This document shows, piece after piece, positions 53,523-64,000 of a stretch of 64,000 nucleotides of DNA. The DNA lies in contig CM072523.1 in the NCBI GenBank assembly GCA_036898135.1, positions 2,150,811 through 2,214,810 on the forward strand, read 5' to 3'. The notes under the pieces were generated by a model. That model did not search any database, was not told the origin of the DNA, and worked only from the letters and a program-made list of their open reading frames with translations. This DNA is from Oncomelania hupensis. Its lineage: Eukaryota; Mollusca; Gastropoda; Littorinimorpha; Pomatiopsidae. Numbering within the stretch: position 1 is the first letter of the stretch; each line of letters opens with the position of its first letter. A program made the position numbers and the translations under genes.

Positions 53523-53720
53523 CCCAACGCCGTAGCTCAAGTGGTAGAGCGTTAGTCTGGCACCCCTTTCACCCAAGTTCGAATCCCGTAGTTGGCGCAA
53601 TAAAAAGTGGCCATTTTTCACTGTCCATTTTAGCAGTATTGTTCCCTGGGATGGTTATCCCCGTCTGCCATATCGCCAATGGTGGGTGTAGATGTTAAAC
53701 CTAAATGTTCATTCATTTAC
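53523..53720 (+). mobile_element. tRNA-derived SINE
   Basis: The head 53527-53600 has a good A box (TAGCTCAAGTGG) and B box (AGTTCGAATCC), a D-arm hairpin and a partly paired acceptor stem (CCAAC/GTTGG). The anticodon arm does not pair, so this is not a functional tRNA. Body CCTGGGATGGTTATCCCCGT and terminus GATGTTAAACCTAAATGTTC match 18905-18990. Confidence 0.75.
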
Positions 53721-54285
53721 ACCTTATTGGTCCTGCCAAAGATGAAAGGGAAGAGGCGCTGGTCCAAAGCTGAAGAGCACACAAGGGCAGTTCACTCTGT
53801 TGTTAGATGCGCGCTAGTACTTCTTCAAGCAATGGCCACGTTGATTAATGTTTACATTAGTTTTCTAAAGGAAAGTTTCTTCTTTGGAGTGTAACTACAA
53901 AAGGTTGTAGAACTGTCGGTAGACCCCTAGGTCACTCAATACCCGGTTCTGTTCCACACAATACAACAGTCTAGTCTACTGGTGGGCACAAAATGGCGGT
54001 CCAAATCACCCTTTTTGCGGTGTAGGTGATCGCCTTAATTATAACTTCCATCGTTATACAAGCTCAGTTGATTGGTACGCTGTGTCAATTGCTGGTGTGG
54101 AATTTCCAACGTGCTTGCTCGTTCCCGGGAGTGTCTCACGTTTTGTGCCATTTCCAAATGACGTTTTGCCGCAATAATAACACACGGATAGGTTTTCAAA
54201 GCGTACTTTTAGTCCCGTTCACATGTTCATGTTGGTCTTCCTTGAGGGTAACTGTTGCACACACTTTTTCCCACTTATCTTATTC

Positions 54286-54350
<65 letters not shown>

Positions 54351-54499
54351 TGACATCGTTACATGTAATGAATACTGTTAACATGTGGGTTCAGTGTTGT
54401 CTGTTGCAGTAATGACAGGTCGTTCATGCCAGATCGTGACAGGGCCGAGTGCTGTCAAAATAATAATTTCACAGCAGACTAACTCGGATCACGTAAATT
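53721..54499. other. intergenic, nothing recognised except a CT array
   Basis: CT microsatellite at 54288-54347. The frame at 53679-53894 is not supported by any domain. Confidence 0.5.
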
Positions 54500-54612
54500 T
54501 TCGAAAAAGGGTATAAACCGAGGTCTAGATAGCGCACGCACGCACGCGTTCCATTGCACGGACTTTAAAGATCATGACACTCATGGTCCTAGACGATTGA
54601 GTGCCAGTTACA
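54500..54612 (+). repeat. TATAGCGC-tail family, head fragment
   Basis: TATAAACCGAGGTCTAGATA ... GGACTTTAAAGATCATGACA, matching the head of 33130-33420 in the opposite orientation. Confidence 0.65.
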
Positions 54613-54639
54613 AAAACATCCACAATACACTAGGTTCCT

Positions 54640-55995
54640 TTCCTCCTCGGTCGCCCAGGATTGCGTTCAGTGGTCAAAGGCGTCAGACTGTGCACATCAA
54701 GCAGCAAATAGGCGCCTTGCGTTATTGTGACGGGGGTTTTATTGTTGCTGGGCTCTGCACAATGGACTGCTCTTACCTCCACGTCTTAGTCGATGGGGAT
54801 AGCTAGTTATCTCCCTATGACTTCACTTAATACATTTATTTGTTGAGCTCGGTCTGTGTTTAGGCTGGGGTACAGAGATAGATAGAAAAATGGTAAAGGA
54901 TCACTGTCACGCTAGCTTTCACACGGCTATGAATCATAAGTAGTCCAGCCACTTGATAACAGTAAAAATCACATATTTATTTCCTCTACTCTATACACGA
55001 TATTCGAAGTACGAAACTAACTTAAAAGTTCAATTGTCAATGCAAATGGTTCGATCGCTGATAGTCTAGGCAGCTACTTTTTCATCATAGGGCACTGGAT
55101 GATTTCTGCCTCAAGGGTCAGAGTTCTTGAAGAGTGGACTACTGTGGTCCTGTTAGCCTACAGAGTTTTAGTGCACTATTTCTTGTGGCACTTAACTGCG
55201 TGGTTGAAGCGCTGCGTTGAGGTCGCTTCTGGGACAATCTGTGTTGTCGTGGAGTCTTTGACTTTGTGGTTTGACGGTTGGGCTATCTGTGCACAATGCT
55301 GGAGATGCCTCGGCAGCCAACGATCAGCGATGACTGGTTCTTGTCTTTTGCTGAGTTGGGCTCACGATATAACGCCTGCTCGTCTGTAACATATGAGACG
55401 AAATTCTGCACAACCCTGTATAATAGGTCTGTGCAGAGCGTCTCACTGAAGGCCAAAGTAGCCCTCAGTAGCCCTCAGTGATAGCTCCACATCTCTATAC
55501 ATTAGCAATGAACATTCTGCTAAGTCCGTGGTCCACTGGAATCTCCACTCTAATTTCCTATACATATACAAATATAAATCGTGGCTAACTATACAAATAA
55601 AAAAAATAATAATATTATAAACATTCTCGGATACAGCCACTGGTCTGCAAGCATACATATAGGTTAAACAACAGTGGTTCTGTCAGGTAGACCACATGGC
55701 GTCAAAACCGGTCGTGCTTGCCTCGTGGTCGGCTTCTCCACGTGGTCAGGCAAAGTCGGACTAACAATTCAATTCTATGCATAGCAAATTCCACAAACAT
55801 AATTTCAACAATAATATAAATACATCACGATGAAACAGAAGTATGTTCATTTACCTGTTTGACAATGTCAGGCCGTGGCTACTTGATTGAATTTGAATAT
55901 TCAACAAGAACTGCTGTCTAATATTCTCAGGAGATTTCTGTTTGAGTGTACTGTGTACTGCTCAGCGTTTCAAACTAGACTGACATTCTATCTCT
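54640..55995 (-). repeat. Unclassified dispersed repeat E2, copy 2 (uninterrupted)
   Basis: Inverted relative to copy 1 at 9760-11965 and without the piggyBac insertion. GCAGACCAGTGGCTGTAT continues directly into TATTATTATT and GGAGATTCCAGTGGACCACG. It gives the pre-insertion state. Confidence 0.78.
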
Positions 55996-56099
55996 TTCCT
56001 TGAATCGGCCAGAACTGGTTCTAGCTAACCTAGCTGTGTTCTGGTTGGCTGAAAAATCTAAGTGGTGGTAAAATTCGAAACTCCATCGTAGGCTGCGAT

Positions 56100-56834
56100 G
56101 ATGTCACTTACTGTGCTATGGTCTGTGTATATAATGTTGTGTGCTATGGTCTGTGTATATAATGTTGTGTGCTATGGTCTGTGTATATAATGTAGTGTGC
56201 TATGGTCTGTGTATATAATGTGTGCTATGGTCTGTGTATATGATGTTGTGTGCTATGGTCTGTGTATATAATTTTGTGTGCTATGGTCTGTGTATATGTT
56301 GTGTGCTATGGTCTGTGTATATAATTTTGTGTGCTATGGTCTGTGTATATAATGTTGTGTGCTATGGTCTGTGTATATAATGTTGTGTGCTATGGTCTGT
56401 GTATATAATGTTGTGTGCTATGGCCTGTGTATATGTTGTGTGCTATGGTCTGTGTATATAATGTTGTGTGCTATGGTCTGTGTATATAATGTGGTGTGCT
56501 ATGGTCTGTGTATATAATGTTGTGTGCTATGGTCTGTGTATATAATGTTGTGTGCTATGGTCTGTGTATATAATGTTGTGTGCTATGGTCTGTGTATATA
56601 ATGTTGTGTGCTATGGTCTGTGTATATAATGTTGTGTGCTATGGCCTGTGTATATGTTGTGTGCTATGGTCTGTGTATATAATGTTGTGTGCTATGGTCT
56701 GTGTATATAATGTGGTGTGCTATGGTCTGTGTATATAATGTTGTGTGCTATGGTCTGTGTATATAATGTTGTGTGCTATGGTCTGTGTATATAATGTTGT
56801 GTGCTATGGTCTGTGTATATAATGTTGTGTGCTG
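56100..56834. repeat. 28-bp minisatellite, ~26 units
   Basis: Unit GTGCTATGGTCTGTGTATAT + AATGTTGT. Some units are shortened (GTATATGTTGTGTGC), and a ~220-bp group recurs (56420-56640 and 56640-56830). Confidence 0.95.
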
Positions 56835-56925
56835 GCCATTTAGTCTGAGTATATGCAGGAGAAAAGCGCTTCGAGCAACCACTGTGTCTGGTTTTGCACA
56901 ATACAAATAAATTATTGTTACTGAG
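56835..56925 (+). repeat. LINE/SINE 3' terminus (AAAGCGCTTCGAGC)
   Basis: GAGAAAAGCGCTTCGAGCAA ... CACAATACAAATAAATTATTG has the form of the common GCGCTATATAAAT-type tail. Confidence 0.5.
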
Positions 56926-57164
56926 ACTGAATACTAAATATAGTTAATCGTTCAGCTTACTGATAAATGTAGTATTTCAGTTTACTGAGAAAGATAGTTG
57001 TCGGACGGATGGGAAAACAGTCAGACAGATGGACATTTGGCTCGTCCTGATTCCTGACTATGTCAAAGTACAATGCATACAGAAGAAATTATCTCCACGT
57101 TCCAGACAGTTGCAACAGCAGCATCACAATCAACTGGAATTTTGGAATATAGTTTCGAATCATC
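56926..57164. other. intergenic, nothing recognised
   Basis: Short unassigned stretch. Confidence 0.5.
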
Positions 57165-58065
57165 ATCTAAGAAGTGATAAAGGAGAAACTGTTTATGGGA
57201 TTAGCTAAGCAACTGCCGAACATACAGAGCGAACAGATGGGGACCAAGGACGGAATCTTGTGGAACTCCACAAACAGAAGAGTTTCAGTGGATGTGCACC
57301 TCTTGACATGGACACACTGATACCTGTCCGATAGATAGGAGGAAAACCATTCTGGTACAGTGCTGCAAACCCCAATTTCAGAATGAAGCCTACACAAGAG
57401 GAGTTCATGATTTATGGTTTCGAATGCGGCACTGAGATCAAGAAGAACAAGCAGTGCATTACTACCCTCATCAACCATCCACAGGAGATCACTCATGACT
57501 CTCAAGAATCCTGTCCACTTCTGTATGCCGACTGAAACTTGACATACATGCTGTTGTAGATCGGAGCTGATCAGCAACGGCTCGTTCAAGGATCGTAGAT
57601 GCAAATAGCAAGTTGGACACTGGGCGAATATTACCTAGGACTTCCCGATCCAAACTGGACTTCTTCAGAACAGGAATAACGACAGCAGAATTGAACGCGC
57701 AGGGAACAGTGCCAGCGGGCATGTCGAATTTATTATCTTCTGAAAGACCGGCAGTAAAGTCTCAAGAAATTCTAAGACAAACCTAATGGTAGGATCCAAA
57801 GCTGAAGTTGTGGGTTTAGCTCTATCAACAAGTTTTTTAGACGTTCCAGGCTCAGAGGTTCAAAAACTGACCGCGTGCTGATAGCAATCACATGAAGTGA
57901 GGAAATGCTGAGCTGAATCAGATAGGTTTTCAGAAACCCAAGTCTGATTTTAGTGATTTTATGTTGACAATTCTGAGAAAATAAATTTGCAATCGTCTGC
58001 TTGCCTATGTCAAGCAGAGTGTTAGAGCAGTTAAGCAAAGACTGAATGAGAGAAAACATCTTCTA
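57165..58065 (-). mobile_element. CR1-like LINE, reverse transcriptase N-terminal half (broken)
   Basis: The minus strand reads EPLSLERLKNLLIELNPQ, then [39 protein letters not shown], then after frameshifts LLVLLDLSAAFETINHELLL (motif A, LDLSAAFDTI type) and YLSDRYQCVHVK. Stops and frameshifts near 57490 and 57725. Truncated before the catalytic FADD motif. Different family from LINE-A. Confidence 0.88.
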
Positions 58066-58404
58066 AGGTCAGATGATGCGCTATCTAGCTGGGACTGACA
58101 ATTGGCAGACTTGGCCTTTTGTTTACGACGTAGCCTTCACTAGGACAGCATCTTTACAGTCAATGCAATGGATTGCAAGCCGGCACGGATGTATACTAGG
58201 CCTGCAGTTACACAAGTGTAGATGTGCATGTTGTGTTAGTATAAATGTAGATGCGCATGTTGTTTTCAAGCATTCACTTCAAGTGGTACCATTGTGTCCA
58301 GTTCCAAGGTAGGCCTATGTGTCATTTCATAGTTACTACGCACTACATTAGCGTTTACATATTTTTTTAAGCTTTTCCTTTCTTGAAGGAGTTATTTAGA
58401 ACTT

Positions 58405-58515
<111 letters not shown>

Positions 58516-58560
58516 CTTTTCATTATTTTATATCATGCCTTTATTGTTCTCGATATTTGT

Positions 58561-58757
58561 CTATCCTATCCTATCCTATCCCGTAACTCGGAGGTCGTAG
58601 GGGTACCACAGATGATCGTTTAACCAGCGTACTCCATCTTTCCCTGTCCTCAGCAACCCTGATTGTTTCGCTCAGTGTCAAATCAGTCCATTCTCGAATG
58701 TTGTCCTCCATCTCTTTTTCGGTCTCCCTCTTCTTCTACCTCCTTGCACTTTGTCTA
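58561..58757 (-). mobile_element. LINE-A 3' end fragment
   Basis: ATCCT tail repeats at 58563-58580, then GTAACTCGGAGGTCGTAGGG to CTTCTACCTCCTTGCAC. Confidence 0.9.
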
Positions 58758-58764
58758 TAGTGCT

Positions 58765-58913
58765 TAGATTTATTGTTTAATGTTTTTATATGTTATAATT
58801 TTTTTATCCTTGCGAGTAGGTGTAAATGCACGCAAGCGCTTAGAGCAGACAATTAGTTTAGATTTGCGCTTTACTAAATAAATCATCATCATTGCCATCT
58901 CCATCTCCACCAC

Positions 58914-58958
<45 letters not shown>

Positions 58959-59000
58959 TATCATCATCGTCATCGACATCATCATCGTCATCATCATAAT
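58765..59000 (+). repeat. LINE/SINE 3' terminus with (ATC)n tail
   Basis: GCACGCAAGCGCTTAGAGCA ... GCGCTTTACTAAATAAATCA running into an ATC array at 58905-58998. Confidence 0.65.
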
Positions 59001-59170
59001 TCTTTTGAAATGTAGTTGAGGAATGAGTAAGTTATTGTTTGCAATGGTGTTTTGTTATAGGTTTATTGCAATTTGTTTTAGTACTGATCAGCATAATTCT
59101 CTGTTTGAGATTTTTAAAAAAAAGTATAGTGTTGAATCTTGAATCTCCTTCACCATCATTATCATCTGCC

Positions 59171-59172
<2 letters not shown>

Positions 59173-59250
<78 letters not shown>

Positions 59251-59251
59251 G

Positions 59252-59317
<66 letters not shown>

Positions 59318-59318
59318 A
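59173..59318. repeat. (TTA)n then (TCA)n microsatellite
   Basis: About 26 TTA triplets followed by about 22 TCA triplets. Confidence 0.97.
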
Positions 59319-59334
59319 TGGTAGTAGTATAAAT

Positions 59335-59935
59335 AATAATAATAATAACGGATTTTTATATAGCGGGTACTCCAGCCTACGACCAGACTCACCGCGCTTT
59401 ACATAGTCATTACATAAAAATACATGCACTCGATCAAACATCGCTTTTGCTACGATACACCAAAAGACGGAACAGTAAAAGTAAGAACTATTTACAACTA
59501 TGTACAAAAATGACAAAAAAAGACAAAAATAGAATAGCAAAAACTTATTCACAGCTATTTATATGCCCGGTTAGACCCAGGCAAGGAAACAGTATAAATA
59601 TTAACAGCCGTGAACACACTTACGGATCAGACAGAAATAAAAGAGGAGAGAATGGCAGCGGGATACAAATCAGTCTGCATAATGCAGTTTGAAGAGGTGG
59701 GTTTTGAGGGCCTTTTTGAATGCCTGCGTTGATTGTATGTTGCGGATGTGGGAGGGAAGGGAATTCCACTGCTTGGGTGCAGAGTAAGCGAATGCACGTT
59801 GGCCGTATGTCTTAGTGCGGGTGACGGGAACCTTGAGTGTGCGAGTGTCAGCAGAAGATCTTAAAGTGCGTGAAGGAGAGTAGACAGACAGTAGATCAGC
59901 AAGGTAAGAAGGACAAGAATCTGTGAAGAAGTTGT
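59335..59935 (-). mobile_element. CR1-like LINE, C-terminus and 3' UTR
   Basis: The minus strand encodes LRSSADTRTLKVPVTRTKTY, GQRAFAYSAPKQWNSLPSHI, FKKALKTHLFKLHYAD and a stop near 59670. This is the typical end of CR1/L2-like LINE proteins. The 3' UTR continues to GCGCGGTGAGTCTG and CCCGCTATATAAAAATCCGT with an ATT tail at 59335. It shows that the GCGCTATATAAAT-type tail belongs to this LINE group. Confidence 0.85.
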
Positions 59936-59946
59936 GACAGAGAACA

Positions 59947-59947
<1 letters not shown>

Positions 59948-59997
<50 letters not shown>

Positions 59998-60058
59998 CAG
60001 TAGCAGTAGTAATAATAGTAGTAGTAATAGTAGTAGTAGTAATAGTAGTAATAATTAA
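59948..60058. repeat. (TAG)n microsatellite
   Basis: TAG triplets with CAG and TAA variants, inserted in or beside the LINE above. Confidence 0.95.
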
Positions 60059-60429
60059 TAACAACAGCCATTGGCTAGGCAGCCAACACTCTGGAGCTAA
60101 AAATAGCAACTACCAAAGCCAGTAAGACAGAATTCGTAAAAGCAATTGCTCGTTAGTTGTTTTTTTTTTGTTTAAGGTTGATGAAATAGACCCTGCCCTA
60201 CAACACACCAAAGACGCACACTTCAAACCGTGTGCTTCACTCAGAAATAGCGTCAAAGGTCCCACGGTTGTACCGTTAAAAACATGGAAAACATTGAAAC
60301 GTTAGGGGAGGGTTTGAGCAAGGAAAGTCCACTATATCATGGTTTAATGCAATAACAATTAGAATTTTAGGGCAAACCCGTTTTTGACAAAAGCAAACAA
60401 GCCTTCGATTTGGGATCTTTTAATCAGGA
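60059..60429. other. intergenic, nothing recognised
   Basis: No gene or element I can name. Confidence 0.5.
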
Positions 60430-60682
60430 CGCGTCACCAGATCATCAGGTCTTGCAAAGACCATCCTGCAAGGCACAGTGCAAAGAGGTAGAAGAAGAGG
60501 GAGACCGAAAAAGAGGTGGGAGGACAACATTCGAGAATGGACTGGTTTGACCTACCCTGAACAAAACAATCAGGGTTGCTGAGGACAGGGAAAGATGGAG
60601 TATGCTGGTTAAACGATCATCTGTGGTGCCCCTGCGACCTCCGAGTTATGGGATAGGATTGGATAGATAGGGATAGGATAAT
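60430..60682 (+). mobile_element. LINE-A 3' end fragment
   Basis: GTCACCAGATCATCAGGTCT to GGGATAGGATA; encodes GRPKKRWEDNIREW-type sequence before the GGATA tail. Confidence 0.9.
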
Positions 60683-60904
60683 CAGGACATATTATCTTCT
60701 GTTAGAGTCGCTTTGACTAATTCAGTGCTTTTATTTTCATCCCAAATAATTGTTGGGGCCTGTTCTGGTCACCTGCCCCTTTGAACACACCAACTGGCTT
60801 ATTGGATACTAGTGGTTTTGTACCCTGGCAAGCCAGGGTACACAGGTTGCTGTTTAAAATGTAGACAGAGAGACAACTGTTGTCTGCGAGTTTCATTTGG
60901 ACGA
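60683..60904. other. intergenic, nothing recognised
   Basis: A frame on the minus strand here (to 61016) runs into the minisatellite and has no recognisable domain. Confidence 0.4.
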
Positions 60905-61204
60905 TGATACCTCCCCATATCCCCCTTGATACCTCCCCATACCCCCCCCCCCTGATATCTCCCCGTCCCCCTCCATGATGCCTCACCATACCCCCTTGAT
61001 ACCTCCCCGAACCCACTTGATACCTCCCAATACCCCTTGATACCTTCCGTATCCCCCTTGTAACCTACCTGTACCCTCCTTGATACTTCCCCGTTGAGCG
61101 TTTTGCAGGTATGGATGAAAGGAATCGACCATCAACATACCCCCTTATATATACCCGTATCCCCGTTATGCCTACCCATGCCCCTTTAAACCTACCCGTA
61201 GCCC
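60905..61204. repeat. ~20-bp C-rich minisatellite
   Basis: Units of TTGATACCTCCCCATACCCC with variants at 60908-61090, then a looser CCTACCCGTA.CCCC series to 61204 that also begins E3. Confidence 0.9.
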
Positions 61205-61242
61205 CCTTTTACCTACACGTACCACCCCATCCCGATCCTTGG

Positions 61243-61286
<44 letters not shown>

Positions 61287-61351
61287 ATATTGAATATAGA
61301 ATAATACCAATAGAAATCATAAAAAGGTTTTAAAAGAAAATTTGATATAAG

Positions 61352-61433
<82 letters not shown>

Positions 61434-61815
61434 GGTAAAAAGCCTAAATTAAAAAGAAAAACATCCATATTGTAGTGTAAAAAAAATGGCCCGCGTGAGA
61501 TTTGAACTAAGTAATACCAAGACTTCCTAGAAAGACCATCAATTTTTTGGTCTATATGGGAAAACATGCTGTAACCTCAATTTGATTTTTAATGGAAGCG
61601 CGCGGAATGAAGCTATTGCAGTTTGTGGACATTTTGTTTATTTATTTATCTCAAAAACGGTTAAACGTTCGGTAAGGAAATGTCGGCTATAACGATTTCG
61701 CTGGTTTTGAGCACACAGCAGGCCGATCCGCAGCGCCCAGCATCTGCCCAGATCAGCGTCCACACCGGACAAACTTTATAGTAGAGGCGAAGAAGGACTT
61801 CCGGCTAAGCAATTT
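61205..61815 (-). repeat. Unclassified repeat E3, copy 2
   Basis: Same order as 46030-46840 with TAC (61238-61286) and AAT (61357-61431) arrays, but the tRNA-like part is cut short and ~130 bp before GGAAGCGCGCGGAATGA are deleted. Confidence 0.85.
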
Positions 61816-61854
61816 ATATATATAGATAAACAAATCCACTGGAAGATGTGATAA

Positions 61855-62062
61855 GGAGAGAGAGAGGGAGAGAGAGAGAGGGAGAGAGAGAGGGAGGGAG
61901 AGAGGTGGGATACAGTATGACATAAGTAGGGACCGGACAGACAATTATAATGCACACAAAAAGGAAAGAAAACAGGTTTGGGGAGATGTGGCGAGAGGTT
62001 GGAGTTGTGTGGGTGTGTGTGTTTGTGTGTGTGTGTTTGTGTATGTGCATGTGTGAGAATAG
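61855..62062. repeat. GA-rich and GT-rich low complexity
   Basis: GAGAGGGAGA repeats at 61855-61905; GT dinucleotides at 62008-62052. Confidence 0.85.
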
Positions 62063-62190
62063 AGATAATGTGTGTCAGTTTGATAAGAATGGCGGTGATA
62101 ACTTACAAGTGGAGTACTTGAAACTGAGGCTGAACCTGACTACAAATGACTCGCCAATCTAAACAAAATCGGTATTATATCATATGTAAA

Positions 62191-62597
62191 GATTGTTGTT
62201 GTTGTTGTTGTTGTTGTTGTTTGTATGTTGGTGTTCTTTTCTTTAAAGTTTAATTGCCTGCGTCAGTTGTTTTCTCTACAGCCCTTTTTTTGACACTTTA
62301 TTGTCCCTTTTTAGCGGAAAATTCTGGGCCACCTCTTCTGGGGGAAGGCGTAGTTGCAGCCTGTGGCGCGCCCAAAGCCAACCCACCTAATATTAGTTGT
62401 GTTTTTTAAAATTTTGCTGTGGGAGCAGGAGAAAATTAACCCCCCGAAACGTTGCCTGAGTTAAAAGTAAATAATATTCGGAGAAAGATAACGCCCAGAT
62501 GCTGGATCGATCCCACACCTGTCAGGGGCCATTGATTTCTGACCTGTGGACAAGGCAAGTTAGTCCCGCCTTAGACCACTCGGCCACAACTCTATCA
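62191..62597 (-). mobile_element. SINE with tRNA-Leu/Ser-like head
   Basis: The minus strand head (62595-62486) reads GTTGTGGCCGAGTGGTCTAA + GGCG (A box), has a long variable-arm hairpin (GGTCAG...CTGACAGG), then GGGATCGATCC (B box). The body runs about 290 bp to a (CAA)n tail at 62191-62222. The long variable arm points to a tRNA-Leu or tRNA-Ser ancestor. No clear target duplication. Confidence 0.75.
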
Positions 62598-63604
62598 ATA
62601 TTAAATTTGTCAGCAATGTCCGGGTCCTAGAAGACATTGTAAGGGTTCTGACGTAGCCCTATGTTGAATTAACCCCATACAAAGTTGGCTTATGATACAA
62701 CAATGCATAGATGTAGGTTAATATGTATAAGAAAATAAATACAACAGTACAATGCATTCACCACGCGTGAATAAACAATCTTCCATCACATAGCAACTAT
62801 TGTGTGGGATTTATATATCGTTATTTATCATTGCCATAACGCGTACATTAATTGTTTTTAAAGGACCTTCGAGAACTTCCTGAGAAAACCGGGATTTTGG
62901 AGTAGGCTTAATAATAATAGGGAGGAGGAGGAGAAGGAAGAGCCGGAGGAGGATGTTGATTTGCATTGCGTAGGTATCTATCCATAACCACTGCTCAAAG
63001 TGCATAAGGAACATTCCAGAATACTTGATTATCTCCAACAGAGGAAACAGGAAATCTCAAAATAACACAAACTGTAGAACATAAAATGACTGAGGGCGAG
63101 AGTGGGGCTCGGGTGTACAAAAGAGTGAGTGAGACTGAGAGCGATGCTTGCTAAAAGTCAATTGAACGTTGTAAGCGACACTTCCATCTGTTGTAAAACA
63201 GAGGATTAGCAAAGCCAGCCAGCAGGAAGTCAAATCACAAATGTGTGTCTCACATCATCTTTACACAGGGGACGCCATTATAATATTGTGGCTATAAGGG
63301 GACATGGAATATACATCTTCAATGATGTACTGATATGCAGGGTTTGATAGCTCACTTCCTCTTTTAACGCTCGTGGCTAAGCGACGTAAAGGACCCTACT
63401 TTGACCACGCTCTCTTAACACATCCGTTTAACATTCACTGAAAAAAATAGTTTCGAACTATAGTTGTTGTTGTTTGTAGATTATAGTCACACGACACTTT
63501 CGCATATAGGTGACTACGGGACCGATTTATACTGACACCAGCGGGCCAGTTGTTGGTAAAGGGGAAAATAATATGATCACACGAACTATAGTTGATTGTT
63601 TCTT
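62598..63604. other. intergenic, nothing recognised
   Basis: GGA-rich patch at 62920-62955. No gene or element supported. Confidence 0.5.
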
Positions 63605-64000
63605 TCTATATATATAAATTGCTTAGCCGGAAGTCCTTCTTCGCCTCTACTGTAAAGTTTGTCCGGTTAAGGACGCTGATCTGGGCAGGTGCTGGGCGCT
63701 GCGGATCGGCCAGCTGTGCGCTCAAAACCCTCGAAATCGTTATAGCCGACATTTCCTTACCGAACGTTTAACCGTTTCTGAGATAAATAAATAAACAAAA
63801 TGTCCACAAACTGCAATAGCCTCATTCCGCGCGCTTCCGATTCAGCCCATGTCAAGAACGTGCCGTTCCGTAATACCGCAAATTTTGTTTTATTTCCATT
63901 CAAAACACTTTTGCACTCATGTCACCAATCTTACAAAATTTTGTGTTTAATTAATTAAATTTGATTAATTAAAAATCGAATCGAGGTTTCAGCATGTTTT
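63605..64000 (+). repeat. Unclassified repeat E3, copy 3 (inverted, cut by window end)
   Basis: Starts ATATATATAAATTGCTTAGC + CGGAAGTCC and follows the reverse complement of 46840-46450 closely to the last base of the window. Confidence 0.9.

Noticed and set aside
53523..53600. Functional tRNA gene
   Set aside because: A and B boxes are good, but the anticodon stem does not pair and the downstream sequence is shared with another locus (18905-18990), so it is a SINE head.
60717..61016. 99-residue minus-strand frame
   Set aside because: The N-terminal half is the C-rich minisatellite; the rest has no recognisable domain.

Overview
The window looks like nuclear DNA of an invertebrate animal, most likely a lophotrochozoan and probably a mollusc. 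Genes are split by long GT-AG introns. The sequence is packed with microsatellites, minisatellites, tRNA-derived SINEs, several LINE families, Tc1, piggyBac, hAT and Mutator-like DNA transposons. The mollusc assignment is an inference from the repeat style and codon use; I could not test it by search.

Only three protein-coding host genes are well supported. (1) cdc20/fizzy, plus strand, ten recognised exons from 494 to 33692. It encodes the WD40 co-activator of the anaphase-promoting complex. The exons total about 1.6 kb and the introns about 31 kb. Intron 8 alone is 12.8 kb and holds an intact Tc1 element, a dead hAT element, pieces of a retroposon I call R1, and a long LINE copy. Exon 9 carries a small frame-breaking lesion. 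(2) An intronless cytosolic HSP70, plus strand, 43413-45338, with a TATA box, a candidate heat-shock element and a polyadenylation signal. Its last four residues are EEMD instead of the usual EEVD. (3) A four-transmembrane claudin/PMP22-like protein, minus strand, three exons (52997-52553, 51346-51197, 50805-49565). It has a 350-residue low-complexity cytoplasmic tail and long GAA/TTC arrays beside its exons.

The rest is a layered record of mobile elements. 1868-3375: a Mutator-like foldback element whose arms are tandem repeats and which still holds a FLYWCH zinc-finger remnant. 3711-6627: a LINE 3' end split by a 2.1-kb LTR-type insertion with a 5-bp target duplication. 9760-11965: an unclassified repeat (E2) split at TTAA by an 882-bp piggyBac derivative; a second inverted E2 copy lies at 54640-55995. 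13279-13991, 32450-33028, 38865-39436, 41216-41796 and 47956-48534: R1 retroposons with clean 11-15 bp target duplications. 19841-21451: an intact Tc1/mariner element. 24885-26977: a hAT element. 29176-32028: the longest LINE copy. 42227-42522: a SINE that joins a tRNA-like head to a 5S-rRNA-like segment. 47302-48826: a second foldback element with 10-bp tandem-repeat arms and a 9-bp target duplication. 57165-60000: degraded CR1-like LINE pieces. 46030-46840, 61205-61815 and 63605-64000: three copies of another unclassified repeat (E3).

The strongest candidate for something little described is the pair of foldback elements whose terminal inverted repeats are themselves tandem arrays (47302-48826 and 1868-3375). 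The R1 retroposon family and the tRNA/5S chimeric SINE come next.
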